From assembly GCA_030760725.1 (NCBI GenBank), contig JASWHV010000013.1, positions 42,628,699 to 42,692,698 of the forward strand: 64,000 nt of DNA, given 5' to 3'. This document shows positions 11,616 to 20,956 of this stretch, one piece after another. The position numbers and the translations under genes were made by a program. Within the stretch, counting starts at the first letter, position 1; every line of letters starts with the position of its first letter. Under the pieces are notes generated by a model. The model was not told where the DNA came from. It saw only the letters and a list, made by a program, of their open reading frames with translations, and made no database searches. Origin of the DNA: Neostapfia colusana (taxonomy: Eukaryota; Streptophyta; Magnoliopsida; Poales; Poaceae).

Positions 11616-13828
11616 GAGTTTTGGCTGAAGAGAGTTCCCTTTTTAGGACATATAATCTCAGAGGGAGGAATCTCCGTAGACCCCGCTAAAATCGAGGATA
11701 TCCAGAAGTGGAAGACCCCTGAAAATGTCGGGGAAGTTCAAAGCTTTTTGGGATTGGCTGGGTACTATCGACGGTTTATTGAGGGATTCTCCAAGATCTC
11801 GAGACCTCTCACCAAACTGTTGGAGAAGGGAATCACATTCACCTGGACGCCACAGTGCGAGACGAGCTTTCAGGAGCTAAAGAAGAGATTGACAACAGCC
11901 CCAGTGTTGGTTATGCCAGATATGCAGAAGAATTTCACAGTGTACTGCGATGCCTCTGGAAACGGGTTGGGATGTGTTCTCACGCAAGAAGGACATGTCG
12001 TGGCTTATGCATCCCGGCAGCTTCGGAAGCACGAGAAAAACTATCCTACACATGACCTAGAACTAGCCGCAGTGGTACACGCGTTGAAAATTTGGCGACA
12101 CTATTTGATGGGGAAGAGGACAGAGATATATACGGATCATAAGAGTTTGAAGTACATTTTCACACAGCCAGATCTCAACCTCAGACAAAGGAGGTGGTTA
12201 GAGCTAATCAATGACTTTGATGTGGGCATCAACTATCATCCCGGGGAAGCAAACGTCGTGGCCGATGCTTTGAGTCGGAAAGTGCTGGTCAATAAGTTGA
12301 GCTTGAAGGACATGCCTGCAGAATTGAAGGACGAGGTTATAAGGCTCAATCTATGTCTAGTAAATAGTGGTGAAGCCATCGCCATGGAAGTGGACTCCAC
12401 ACTCGAGCGAGACATACGCGAGGGCCAAAAGAATGATGAGAAGATACAAGAGATCAGACAGCTCATCAAGGAAAATAAAGCTCCAGGTTTCAGAGAGGAT
12501 GAACAAGGAACGGTGTGGCACGGGAAAAGAATCTGTGTGCCAGAAGTAAAGGAGATCCGTGAATTAATTTTGAAGGAGGCTCATGATTCCGACTATTCCA
12601 TTCATCCGGGGAGTACGAAGATGTACCAGGAACTCAAGAGCAGGTATTGGTGGTATGGCATGAAGCGAGATGTCGCGGAACATGTTGCCCTATGTGACAC
12701 ATGTCAGTTGGTGAAAGCAGAACATCAACGACCCACGGGATTATTGCAACCACTCAAAGTGCCTGAACGGAAATGAGAAGAAATCAGCATGGATTTCGTC
12801 GTGGGATTGCCTAGGACCCAATCAGGGTATGATTCAATATGGGTCATCATTGATAGGCTAACCAAGGTAGCTCATTTCATCCCCGTGAAAGAAAGCTACA
12901 GCGGATCCAAATTGGCAGATTTGTACATGTCAAGGATCGTGTGTTACCATGGAGTTCCAAAGAAGATTGTGTCGGACCGAGGGACACAGTTCACCTCGAG
13001 GTTTTGGCAGAAGTTGCATGAAACCATGGGAACCCATCTGAACTTCAGCTCTGCCTATCATCCCCAAACTGACGGGCAGACGGAAAGAACCAATCAGATC
13101 CTTGAAGATATGTTAAGGGCATGTGCACTCAAAAACAATAGGAGTTGGGACAAGAACTTACCGTATGCGGAGTTTTCCTATAACAACAGCTATCAAGCTA
13201 GTATGAAGATGTCACCGTTTGAAGCTTTGTATGGAAGGAAGTGCAGAACTCCCCTATTTTGGAACCAAACAGGAGAAATAAAGTGTTTGGTCCAGAAGTG
13301 CTACAAGAAGCCGAGGCGAAGGTGAGGGAGATTCGCAACAACTTGAGGATAGCACAGACACGCCAAAAGAGTTATGCTGATGTACGAAGAAGAGAGCTCG
13401 TTTTCAACGTGGGAGACTATGTTTACCTCAAGGTGTCCCCTATCAGAGGACTTCGTAGGTTCAAGGTGAAAGGGAAGTTGTCACCTCGATACATCGGACC
13501 CTTTCAAGTTTTGGAAAGGAAAGGCGAAGTGGCGTATCAACTAGAGTTACCGGTTCATCTATCGGATGTGCACGATGTGTTCCATGTGTCACAACTCAAG
13601 AAATGCCTGAGAACGCCTGAAGAGGTGTTACCCATGAATGAAGTGAACGTAGCTGAGGATTTATCTTATGCCGAGCAACCATACAACATTTTGGAGACAA
13701 TGGAACGCCTCACCAGAAATAAAAGAATCCAGATGTGCAAAGTGCAGTGGAAGCATCACTCAGAAGAGGAAGCCACCTGGGAGCGGGAAGATGAGCTCAA
13801 GGCACAATTTCCGGAATTGTTTTCTTAG
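11616..13828 (+). pseudogene. pol 3' half: RT thumb, RNase H, integrase, chromodomain
   Basis: Continues from the LTR join with RT thumb, RNase H (YCDASGNGLGCVL, YTDHKSLKYIF, ADALSRK) and integrase. The zinc-binding N-terminus has H in HPGSTKMYQ and C in CDTCQ; the core has D of MDFVVGLP, D of SDRGTQF and E of TDGQTERTNQ. The C-terminus has GPFQVLERKGEVAYQLELP and a chromodomain-like end: YAEQPYNILE, KVQWKHH, EATWEREDELKAQFPELF, with aromatic residues at the places where chromodomains form a methyl-lysine pocket. Breaks: TGA at 12774-12776 and a one-base deletion near 13277, so the chain reads in 11748-12776, 12789-13325 and 13241-13828. The first ~1.23 kb matches 2044-3277 including the stop; the rest matches ordinary A-type pol. 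Confidence 0.85.
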
Positions 13829-13855
13829 AACCACCAATCTCGAGGACGAGATTTC

Positions 13856-13873
13856 TTTTAAGGGGGGTAGAGC
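13856..13873 (+). other. polypurine tract before LTR A3
   Basis: TTTTAAGGGGGGTAGAGC directly before TGTAACACCCC at 13874. Confidence 0.85.
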
Positions 13874-14283
13874 TGTAACACCCCAAAATTTTGATTCAAA
13901 ACACTAAGTCATGTTAAGAGGGGAATTTAAAAATTTTTGGACGTGTTGCATGTTTTGCAAAAATTCAAATTCAAACTGGAATTCAAATTAAACTCAAATC
14001 AGAAAAGAAATGGAAAAAGAAAAAGAGAAAACAGGAAAAAAAACCGGCCAGTGGGCCGAAACCCACCAGCCGGCCCAACCTACCCCGCGCCAGCCCGCAG
14101 CCGCGCGCCCGCGTTTTCTCACGCTGACAGGCGGGACCCACCCGGGCTTCGTCTTCCACCTCGCGCCGCGCCGGACTCTCTCTCACCAAATCCAAACCGA
14201 TCGGAACTGCTGCGGATCACAGCCGAATTTCGCTCGAGGAGGAAACGGACATGATCTAAACCACCCCGCCGCCCTCTCCCGTC

Positions 14284-14291
14284 TATAAAAA
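14284..14291 (+). promoter_or_regulatory. TATA box of LTR A3
   Basis: TATAAAAA at the same LTR position as in A1. Confidence 0.7.
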
Positions 14292-15827
14292 CACCGACCC
14301 CGTTCTGTTTTTCCCACGCGATCGCCGATTTTTACTCCGGTGAGAACCGAGACTTCTCCGGTGAATTCCGGCCGATCTACGCTCGGAAACTCCGATCTAA
14401 CTCGCTGGTCTTGATCCACTGCCTCCGGGGAACCTTGCAGGTGCAGAAAACTCGGTGACTTGCGGTGTAAACACAGCGCCGACGAGCTTCGCCGTGGTTT
14501 TGCCTCGGACCTCGTCGCCGATCACCTTCCAGGACCTCCGAGCTCAAGAAAACCACCGAGGTGAGATCCCCGACCTCCCCTCCACCGATCTATACCATAA
14601 AATCACAGTTCTAGGAAGAATTCTCGAAAACCCGAAAGTCTCCGGCGAGATCGCCGCTTCCCGCCGTCGTGCGCCGCCGGCAGCGCTGCCCGCGCTCGAT
14701 CAGAGCGACGTGGCCGCTTGTGCGCCGTTTATTTTAAATTGCATGGTAGGGTTTAAACCCCCGCGTACCGGTTCGATGTTATAATCTCGGCCCTCGGTTT
14801 AAAATCGGACGGTCCACGTCAGCCCCGCGTTATAAAGACTGGAAATCTTACGTGCTACCCCCTGGGGTTCTCGGGAAATAAGAGCTAGCCCCGGAAACTT
14901 CTGATCTAGCCCCTGGAACTCCAGAAAATCATGTAAATTCATTTAAAAATCAGTTTTAGCCCCTGGACTTAATAAAAATTAGGAAAAACACCTCTGATAA
15001 GTGTAGCTAGACCCCTGGAAATTCTGAAAATAATATTTTAGACCCTGTAATGGGGTGAGTTTATCTTTTTAGCCCTGTTTATTATTTAATTTAGGAAATT
15101 GAATATGTAACTAGTGTTTAAAAATTAAAAGTGGGACAAACATATTGTCAAAATTAAGTTAAAGACTTTCTCAGTGTTTAGGAAATTTTGGAGTGAGATA
15201 AAAACATATTTTGGACTGAATTGAATCTGTTTAGTTTATTATTCACAATTAGGGACACATTTTTAAGTAATAAATAGTTTTAGAAAATAGGGAAAATAAT
15301 TATGAAATAGTTTACATAGAGGCAAAGGTCAAAATATGTTATTAAATTATTTAGGACCAGAACCTATTCTGTTTAGATGATGTGTATTACTAATTTCATA
15401 ATAAAGTACACAATTATGCATAGGAATATAAATCTGAAAATATAGCAACTAGTAAATGATAAATGGAGTTTTTAAAATCCAAAGAGTTCAGTTTAGGGTT
15501 GGTAGAAATTATGAAGGCACATATGGGTAAGAAAAATACTTTTCATACATACTTGGTAGTGAAAAGGTGTAGTAGTTGAATATAAGAAATTTATTGGAAA
15601 CTCATATATATAGTATGTAAGTATAAATGTGAACACAAAAGTAGGAATCATATACACATGGTTAAAAGTGCTTGCAAGCCACAACTCAACACACATAAAG
15701 TAACCACAACACATATAATGGTAAAGAACATTCATAAATGTGAATGTGTGGTTTGTATGAAGTAGAAGTGTGAACTATGTCTTATGATTGTTGTTTTTCT
15801 TTTGCTATGTGTGATGGTATGATGTAG

Positions 15828-15896
15828 AACCTGCTCAAGAGCAAGTTATTCCTTTCCAAGACCAGGACTACCCATTTCAAGAGCAGCAAGAAGGAG
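15828..15896 (+). other. candidate LTR exon 1 (A3)
   Basis: Preceded by GATGTAG, followed by the GC-type donor GGAG|GCAAGT at 15897. 69 bases; the frame with two leading bases reads QEQVIPFQDQDYPFQEQQEG with one base left over (phase 1). All three frames are open because the exon is CAAGAG-like, so coding is not proven. Confidence 0.5.
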
Positions 15897-16940
15897 GCAA
15901 GTGTCCTTGACCACTATGATCCTATGCTAGGATGTGTAGCTAGAGTTATTTGCATTGTCAATTTAAATATGAGAGAAATGATAGGAAGTTTCCCTAGAAT
16001 TGCATTACCTTGTTTCCTTGTAGCTTGGGTTGGGATTTATTTTATCATGTCATTTATTATTATGCATATGCTTAGCCATGCTTAGAATGGGATATTTGGG
16101 ATATGAGATCATCAGTTTACTTTACCATACTCTTGAATGAGATATTATGAGCTATGTAGAGGTAGGGATCAAGGCAAGTTGGATGTTTTGGTTGTGTGCT
16201 GGGTGCACGAGACTTGGGTTTGTGTTTAGTACTTGCCTGGATCCTAAGGACCGGTTCATGGAGCAATGTAACCTGGCTTTACAGTGCCAACCACATGCTG
16301 AGATGGGGCAGCTTGGCCAATTAATTAGGTGTATCCCCGGCGTAGTATGGGTGTGTTGGATGGTGCGGGGAGTAGGTGTCAGCTGGACTACCATATGAAC
16401 TGCAAGGCTCAAGAGGGGGCCACTGCAGCGGGGTTGGAGCCTCTTGTATGCTGTTAGGGGTGAAACCTCAGTGGGCCCACGCTCGTCTGGAATCCCTTTG
16501 TAAAGGCTTCGTAGTGATCTCCTGGCTACACACCTAGGAAGTGTGAATGTGGTTCGTAGCCACTGGCATAATGGAGGTTCTTTTAGTCCACCCGGCAACG
16601 GGGGATGAAATCACTACATGTGGGTATAGTGGTACAAACTCTGCAGAGTCAAAACTGTCATGACAGCCGTGCTCACGGTTAAGAGCGGCCTGGACTTATT
16701 CATGATTAGAGGATTGATGGTTTTGGGAGTTAAGGATGTTAAGCGGGGAGCTTAACATTGGAAATGATGTTATGGTTATTTGATTATGATGATGGTATGG
16801 GAGCTTGGGACCATTTCACCTGTGTAGTAATGTAGGTGCTTAATAAGCTAAGGTGATAGGTATTAATTGCATAGTGCTTTAACCATGAGTTCAACCACTC
16901 CTTGATCTAGCCATGCATGATATAATTTTCCCACACTTGC

Positions 16941-16959
16941 TGAGTACCATTGGTACTCA
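16941..16959 (+). promoter_or_regulatory. conserved LTR hairpin (A3)
   Basis: TGAGTACC-ATT-GGTACTCA with flanking CTTGC and CCTTGC; 36 bases before the exon 2 acceptor. Confidence 0.7.
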
Positions 16960-16995
16960 ACCTTGCATATTTTGTTGGTGTATTTTGCTGCTTAG

Positions 16996-17054
16996 GTCAC
17001 GATAATGAGGTGGTGTATAATGACCAAGACTTTGGACCCGAAGATGGTTTCTAG
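16996..17054 (+). other. candidate LTR exon 2 (A3) with stop
   Basis: Follows TTGCTGCTTAG. The leftover G of exon 1 plus GT continues in frame to HDNEVVYNDQDFGPEDGF and TAG at 17052-17054. Confidence 0.5.
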
Positions 17055-17304
17055 GTTCATGGAGACCCCGGGCAACGCCTGTGACGGAGCCCTCAAGAAT
17101 AATATTCCGCTGCTAGTTTATTTACTTGTGATGAACTTATTATTGTCCATCGAGACATTTGCTATGTAAGACTTATTTATATTCGACACCTGGCTTGTAA
17201 TAAATGATGCTTCACTATTTGTCATCACATGTATGAGAAATGATCCTGGCATACATGTGATATTCACTCGGTTGTTCTTCGTAAAAACTGGGTGTGAAAT
17301 TCTT

Positions 17305-19872
17305 CTACATATCTGGCATAACCAACACTGGGGCTGTTGTCAATCTCTTCTTTAGCTCCTGAAAGCTCGTCTCGCACTGTGACGTCCAGGTGAATGTGAT
17401 TCCCTTCTCCAACAGTTTGGTGAGAGGTCTCGAGATCTTGGAGAATCCCTCAATAAACCGTCGATAGTACCCAGCCAATCTCAAAAAGCTTCGAACTTCC
17501 CCGACATTTTCAGGGGTCTTCCACTTCTTGATATCCTCGATTTTAGCGGGGTCTACGGAGATTCCTCCCTCCGAGATTATATGTCCTAAAAACGGAACTC
17601 TCTTCAGCCAAAACTCACACTTACTCAACTTGGCATATAGTTGGTGTTCTCTCAGCCTCTGCAACACCAACCTTAGATGTTTCTCATGTTCTTCTTCATC
17701 TTTGGAGAAGACGAGAATGTCATCTATGAAAACCACCACAAATTTGTCCAGATATTCCATGAATACCTTGTTCATGAGATACATGAAGTATGCTGGGGCA
17801 TTGGTTAGCCCGAAAGGCATGACAGTGTATTCATACAGTCCGTACCGAGATACGAAAGCTGTCTTGGGAATATCAGATTGCCTTATCTTGAGTTGGTGGT
17901 ATCCTGACCTGAGATCAATTTTCGAGAACACACAAGCTCCCCTCAACTGATCAAACAAGTCTTCAATGCGAGGCAATGGGTACTTGTTCTTGATGGTTAC
18001 CTCATTCAAAGCACGGTAATCCACGCATAACCTTTGGATTCCGTCTTTCTTGGCCACAAATATCACCGGAGCTCCCCATGGTGAGGAACTAGGGTGAATA
18101 TACCCCTTCTCCGTCAATTCTCTCAAATGATCCTTGAGTTCTTCTAGCTGCTTGGAGTCCATCCGATAAGGTCTCTTGTATATCGGGGCTGTTCCCCGTA
18201 CTAGCTCAATTGCGAATTCCACTTCATGGTCAGGAAGCATACCTGGCAACTCCTCCGGAAAAACATCTGAATATTCCCTGATAGTCCTGATTTCCTCAAC
18301 TTTCACCTCAACTTGATTCAATTTAATGTCCCTCCTAGGCTCTTGTATCGTTATGAACTTTACTCTTGTGCCACTAGAGTGAGTTAGTTCCACCGTTCTG
18401 GTCGAACAATGGATGATTCCTTTATGTTTGGTCAACCAATCCATACCCAAAATAATATCTATCCCTTGTGAATCTATCACTATGAGGTTAGCACTAAATA
18501 CTACCCCATTAATGTCTAGGTTCACTTTGGGACACACTTGTCTTGTCCTTATTTCTCCACCTGGAGAGTTTACAGCTAGCATATGATTCATTTGTGTGGT
18601 TGCTAGGTCATGCTTCTTAACAAACCCTTGAGCAATGAACAAGTGGGTAGCACCAGAATCAAACAGCAGAGTTGCAAGGTGTAAATTGGCAGGAAACTTA
18701 CCAACTACCACGTCGGGTGCCTCTTGTGCTTCCTCCATAGTGACGTGGTTCACCCGTCCTCTCATTACATTCTGCTGTTGTGGCGGCGCAGGCTTCTTCT
18801 TTGGGCATTTATGGGCGTAGTGCCCCACTTCACCACAGCTAAAACATTGCACCCCAATCTTAGATGCCTGGCCTTTGTTGTCTTGGGGTTGGTTTGGCGG
18901 TCCTTGCACTGCTGGTCGAGGTGGATATGCGGGGCGAGGCTGCTGCACAAACTGACGTTGCGGCTGTGCTTGTGCTGCGGGAGTCCTGTAGTTTGGGTTG
19001 TACCCTCTTGGTGCTGAATAGGGTACCGCAGCACGGTTCGTCTGCCCCGTAGGTTGCTGCATCATACGTGGGCGGGTGTTGCTCCCTGAGGCTTGATGTG
19101 ACCACCCGGCCTTCCTCTTATTCTCATTTTCCAAGGCCTTTAGCTTCCTTTCTACCACAAATGCTCTGTCCACCATCTTTTGGAAGCTTTCATACTCATT
19201 TGAGGACATTGCACACTGCATCTCCGCGGTAAGTCCTTCCACGAAACAATCTTGTTTCTGCTCATCAGTCTCTATGTCTCGTGGGGCATAACGGGATAGT
19301 TGAGTAAATTTAGTGAGGTATTCCCTCACCGTCATGTTTCCCTGCTGCAGGCCCAAAAACTCCTTCCTCTTGTTTTTGAGTTCACCTCTTGGGATGTAAT
19401 GGTTGCGGAAGCTACGCTTGAACTCTTCCCAAGTGATGTTCTCAGGGTCATGATGGGCGGCCACGTAGGCGGTCCACCAATCAGCAGCAGGTCCATGCAA
19501 TTGATGAGAGGCAAACAGCACCCTCTCGTACCCTTGGCATTGTATGATCCTCATCTTACTTTCAATGGTCTTCAGCCAATCATCTGCCTCCAGAGGTTCA
19601 GCAGCACTTGCAAACTTTGGGGGTTGAGTTCCTAGAAACTCACTCAACCTTGGTTGGCGTGGTGCAGCTTGTGGAGGTGGAACTTGATGCAAGTTGGCTA
19701 CCACTTGAGTCAAGTTCTGGATGAGCTGATTCTGATTCTCCAGCATTTGGTGGAGGGGATCAACTCCTTCACGGCGACCACCCCGGTCCTGGCCTCCAGA
19801 AAGATGAGGGTTGCATGCCTCATCGTTGTTGTTGGCGGGGTTGGCAGCACGTCCTTTTCCTCTTCCGGCCAT
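17305..19872 (-). CDS. gag-protease-RT polyprotein, open 855 codons, truncated in RNase H
   Basis: One continuous frame. N-terminus MAGRGKGRAA; then a Gag domain (LSEFLGTQPPKF, DDWLKTIESK, ADWWTAY, ITWEEFKRSF, about residues 75-235), basic linker, zinc knuckle CFSCGEVGHYAHKC near residues 342-355, protease with DSGATH near 404, RT from about 560 (YRMDSKQLEELK, SSSPWGAPVIF, LCVDYRALNEV, FIDD near 716), and the thumb (SFLRLAGYYRRFIEGFSK). It stops at TAG 17307-17305, where the related copies have Gln, seven bases before the inverted join. Protease and RT signatures are intact; integrase is lost. The start is the first in-frame ATG and lies 305 bases after the accessory ORF; unlike other ORFs here it is not directly preceded by AG. 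Product role: capsid, protein processing and reverse transcription; possible but unproven source in trans. Confidence 0.9.
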   Translation of the reverse strand: MAGRGKGRAANPANNNDEACNPHLSGGQDRGGRREGVDPLHQMLENQNQLIQNLTQVVANLHQVPPPQAAPRQPRLSEFLGTQPPKFASAAEPLEADDWLKTIESKMRIIQCQGYERVLFASHQLHGPAADWWTAYVAAHHDPENITWEEFKRSFRNHYIPRGELKNKRKEFLGLQQGNMTVREYLTKFTQLSRYAPRDIETDEQKQDCFVEGLTAEMQCAMSSNEYESFQKMVDRAFVVERKLKALENENKRKAGWSHQASGSNTRPRMMQQPTGQTNRAAVPYSAPRGYNPNYRTPAAQAQPQRQFVQQPRPAYPPRPAVQGPPNQPQDNKGQASKIGVQCFSCGEVGHYAHKCPKKKPAPPQQQNVMRGRVNHVTMEEAQEAPDVVVGKFPANLHLATLLFDSGATHLFIAQGFVKKHDLATTQMNHMLAVNSPGGEIRTRQVCPKVNLDINGVVFSANLIVIDSQGIDIILGMDWLTKHKGIIHCSTRTVELTHSSGTRVKFITIQEPRRDIKLNQVEVKVEEIRTIREYSDVFPEELPGMLPDHEVEFAIELVRGTAPIYKRPYRMDSKQLEELKDHLRELTEKGYIHPSSSPWGAPVIFVAKKDGIQRLCVDYRALNEVTIKNKYPLPRIEDLFDQLRGACVFSKIDLRSGYHQLKIRQSDIPKTAFVSRYGLYEYTVMPFGLTNAPAYFMYLMNKVFMEYLDKFVVVFIDDILVFSKDEEEHEKHLRLVLQRLREHQLYAKLSKCEFWLKRVPFLGHIISEGGISVDPAKIEDIKKWKTPENVGEVRSFLRLAGYYRRFIEGFSKISRPLTKLLEKGITFTWTSQCETSFQELKKRLTTAPVLVMPDM

Positions 19873-20176
19873 TTGGCAGAATCAACCAATGTTAATTTGA
19901 AAGCATTTAGTATCATCTTACTACTTTCATTTTGTTTGTACTTTGATGTGTTGAGGCTTTGTTATACTTTTAAGAGGGTTCATATCTCACACCAAATAAT
20001 CGCACTATTATTTCATGTGGGTTCACACACCAAAGCAAAACAATCTGAAGACGAGGCTGTGGACAATTGCTCATGGCTTCCACAACTCACGTCACACACC
20101 AAGCATTAACACACCATTAACTTAACGTAACGACTTGACTATTCGACATCTTGCTAACTAAGGGAAGGACTCTACA

Positions 20177-20956
20177 CTACTCATTTTCTTGAGCTGGCTC
20201 CTCAGGATCTTCCTCATCATTGCGGCTGCCTTCTGACTCCGCTTTGGGTGGGGAGGCTGCTGGTGGAGAAGTGCGACGACGCCTGATCGCTCGGTGATTC
20301 GGGGAGTCAGGAGTCCATGTATCGTTCGCGGTGACACACAGTTCATTCCCATCTCCTCTTTCCCTCGCCTTTAAGCAGGCTCGCAGCAACGCCTCCGTTT
20401 CCTTCAGGGTGTCCCGGACATCCTGAAGCTCTTGTTGACACTCCTGCAGTCGAGTGCTGAGCATAGCAGCATCCTCCAAGCACAAGTCCATGTGCTCATG
20501 GGAAGTCCCTTGCTGCACTGGCGGGTACTTGTACTCCGTGGTACCACTCTCACGTTGGAGGACATACATGTACTCAGTTTTGTCCATGTGGTGACGATAG
20601 ATGTGACTCTGGCAGGTGATGGCCTCCCAGGTGACATCTTTCTCCGCATCGACCTGTGTTGCCCGACAAGCTGGAGAGTGGTGAATCTTAAGCAGCTGAT
20701 TTTCGTGTATAATCCTCATCTCTGAGCTCCATTCTTCCCTCTTCTCACGGATGGTCCTGGTGGAGTTATAGTGGATAATTAGCTTGCCCGTGTTACCGGC
20801 GGCTTCGAGCATACGCCGAAGACGGCGCAATAAGCCTCCTACTGCCAATCCGTAGGAAAGGTACGTCACCGGACGGCTCTCCTCTCTTTCGGCAAGGGCT
20901 ACTACGGGAACTCTCCCTCCTGTGGACTTGCGAGCGGTGCAAATCATGCGAACCAT
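20177..20956 (-). CDS. accessory ORF, intact 259 aa, histone H3-tail-like N-terminus, coiled coil, acidic tail
   Basis: Extra gene between PBS and gag. The ATG follows TTCTTTTTGTTTTAG directly, a strong 3' splice site, so the product probably comes from a spliced leader. The N-terminus reads MVRMICTARKSTGGRVPV: R3, T7-G14 and P17 coincide with histone H3 R2, T6-G13 and P16 when both Met residues are aligned, including the K9-S10 pair. Residues about 30-140 form a domain of unknown function with a VDAEKDVTWEAITCQSHIY segment and a YMYVLQRES strand; B's accessory ORF has a similar pattern (VAARDTMSRFCQLH, PYTLVLVEG). Residues about 150-200 look coiled-coil (LEDAAMLSTRLQECQQELQD). A basic RRRR patch is near 224 and the last 20 residues are acidic. 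No transmembrane segment or signal peptide seen. No assigned function; the histone resemblance is seen, its use is inferred. Confidence 0.8.
   Translation of the reverse strand: MVRMICTARKSTGGRVPVVALAEREESRPVTYLSYGLAVGGLLRRLRRMLEAAGNTGKLIIHYNSTRTIREKREEWSSEMRIIHENQLLKIHHSPACRATQVDAEKDVTWEAITCQSHIYRHHMDKTEYMYVLQRESGTTEYKYPPVQQGTSHEHMDLCLEDAAMLSTRLQECQQELQDVRDTLKETEALLRACLKARERGDGNELCVTANDTWTPDSPNHRAIRRRRTSPPAASPPKAESEGSRNDEEDPEEPAQENE

Larger units (their letters stand above)
245..12849 (+). mobile_element. Tekay/Del-like chromovirus, family A, copy A1 (rearranged, gag-deleted)
   Basis: Ty3/gypsy LTR retrotransposon. The 5' LTR starts TGTAACACCCC at 245 and ends TGTGACA at 5394. A PBS to initiator tRNA-Met follows, then a frameshifted accessory ORF, a protease-RT-RNase H-integrase region without gag, a PPT and the 3' LTR from 9817. 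Lineage call: the integrase is followed by a chromodomain-like C-terminus, the LTRs are very long and the PBS is tRNA-Met, all typical of the Tekay/Del chromovirus clade. Both LTRs contain the same join from LTR sequence into pol (2038-2043 and 11610-11615), and 245-3277 matches 9817-12849 at a constant 9572-base offset. The right end is no longer its own: from about 12849 the sequence runs on through integrase into a diverged A-type LTR. No target-site duplication can be assigned. Many nonsense codons make it inactive. Confidence 0.85.
13874..17297 (+). repeat. complete family-A LTR, subfamily b (A3)
   Basis: About 3.42 kb from TGTAACACCCC to GGTGTGA, where the expected final CA is replaced by an inverted join. 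By eye it differs from the A1 LTR by several percent and shares small differences (for example CAATTAGGG near 15249) with the minus-strand LTR at 21171-24598, so the two form subfamily b. Layout: GC-rich 14040-14780 with TATA and first-exon donor (GAG|GTGAG at 14561), AT-rich 14850-15780, exon 1, a ~1.1-kb intron-like part, hairpin, exon 2, end. No gene otherwise. Confidence 0.9.

Noticed and set aside
17528..17950. plus-strand ORF opposite family-A RT
   Set aside because: Shadow of the minus-strand gag-pol frame; the minus frame has clear RT motifs.
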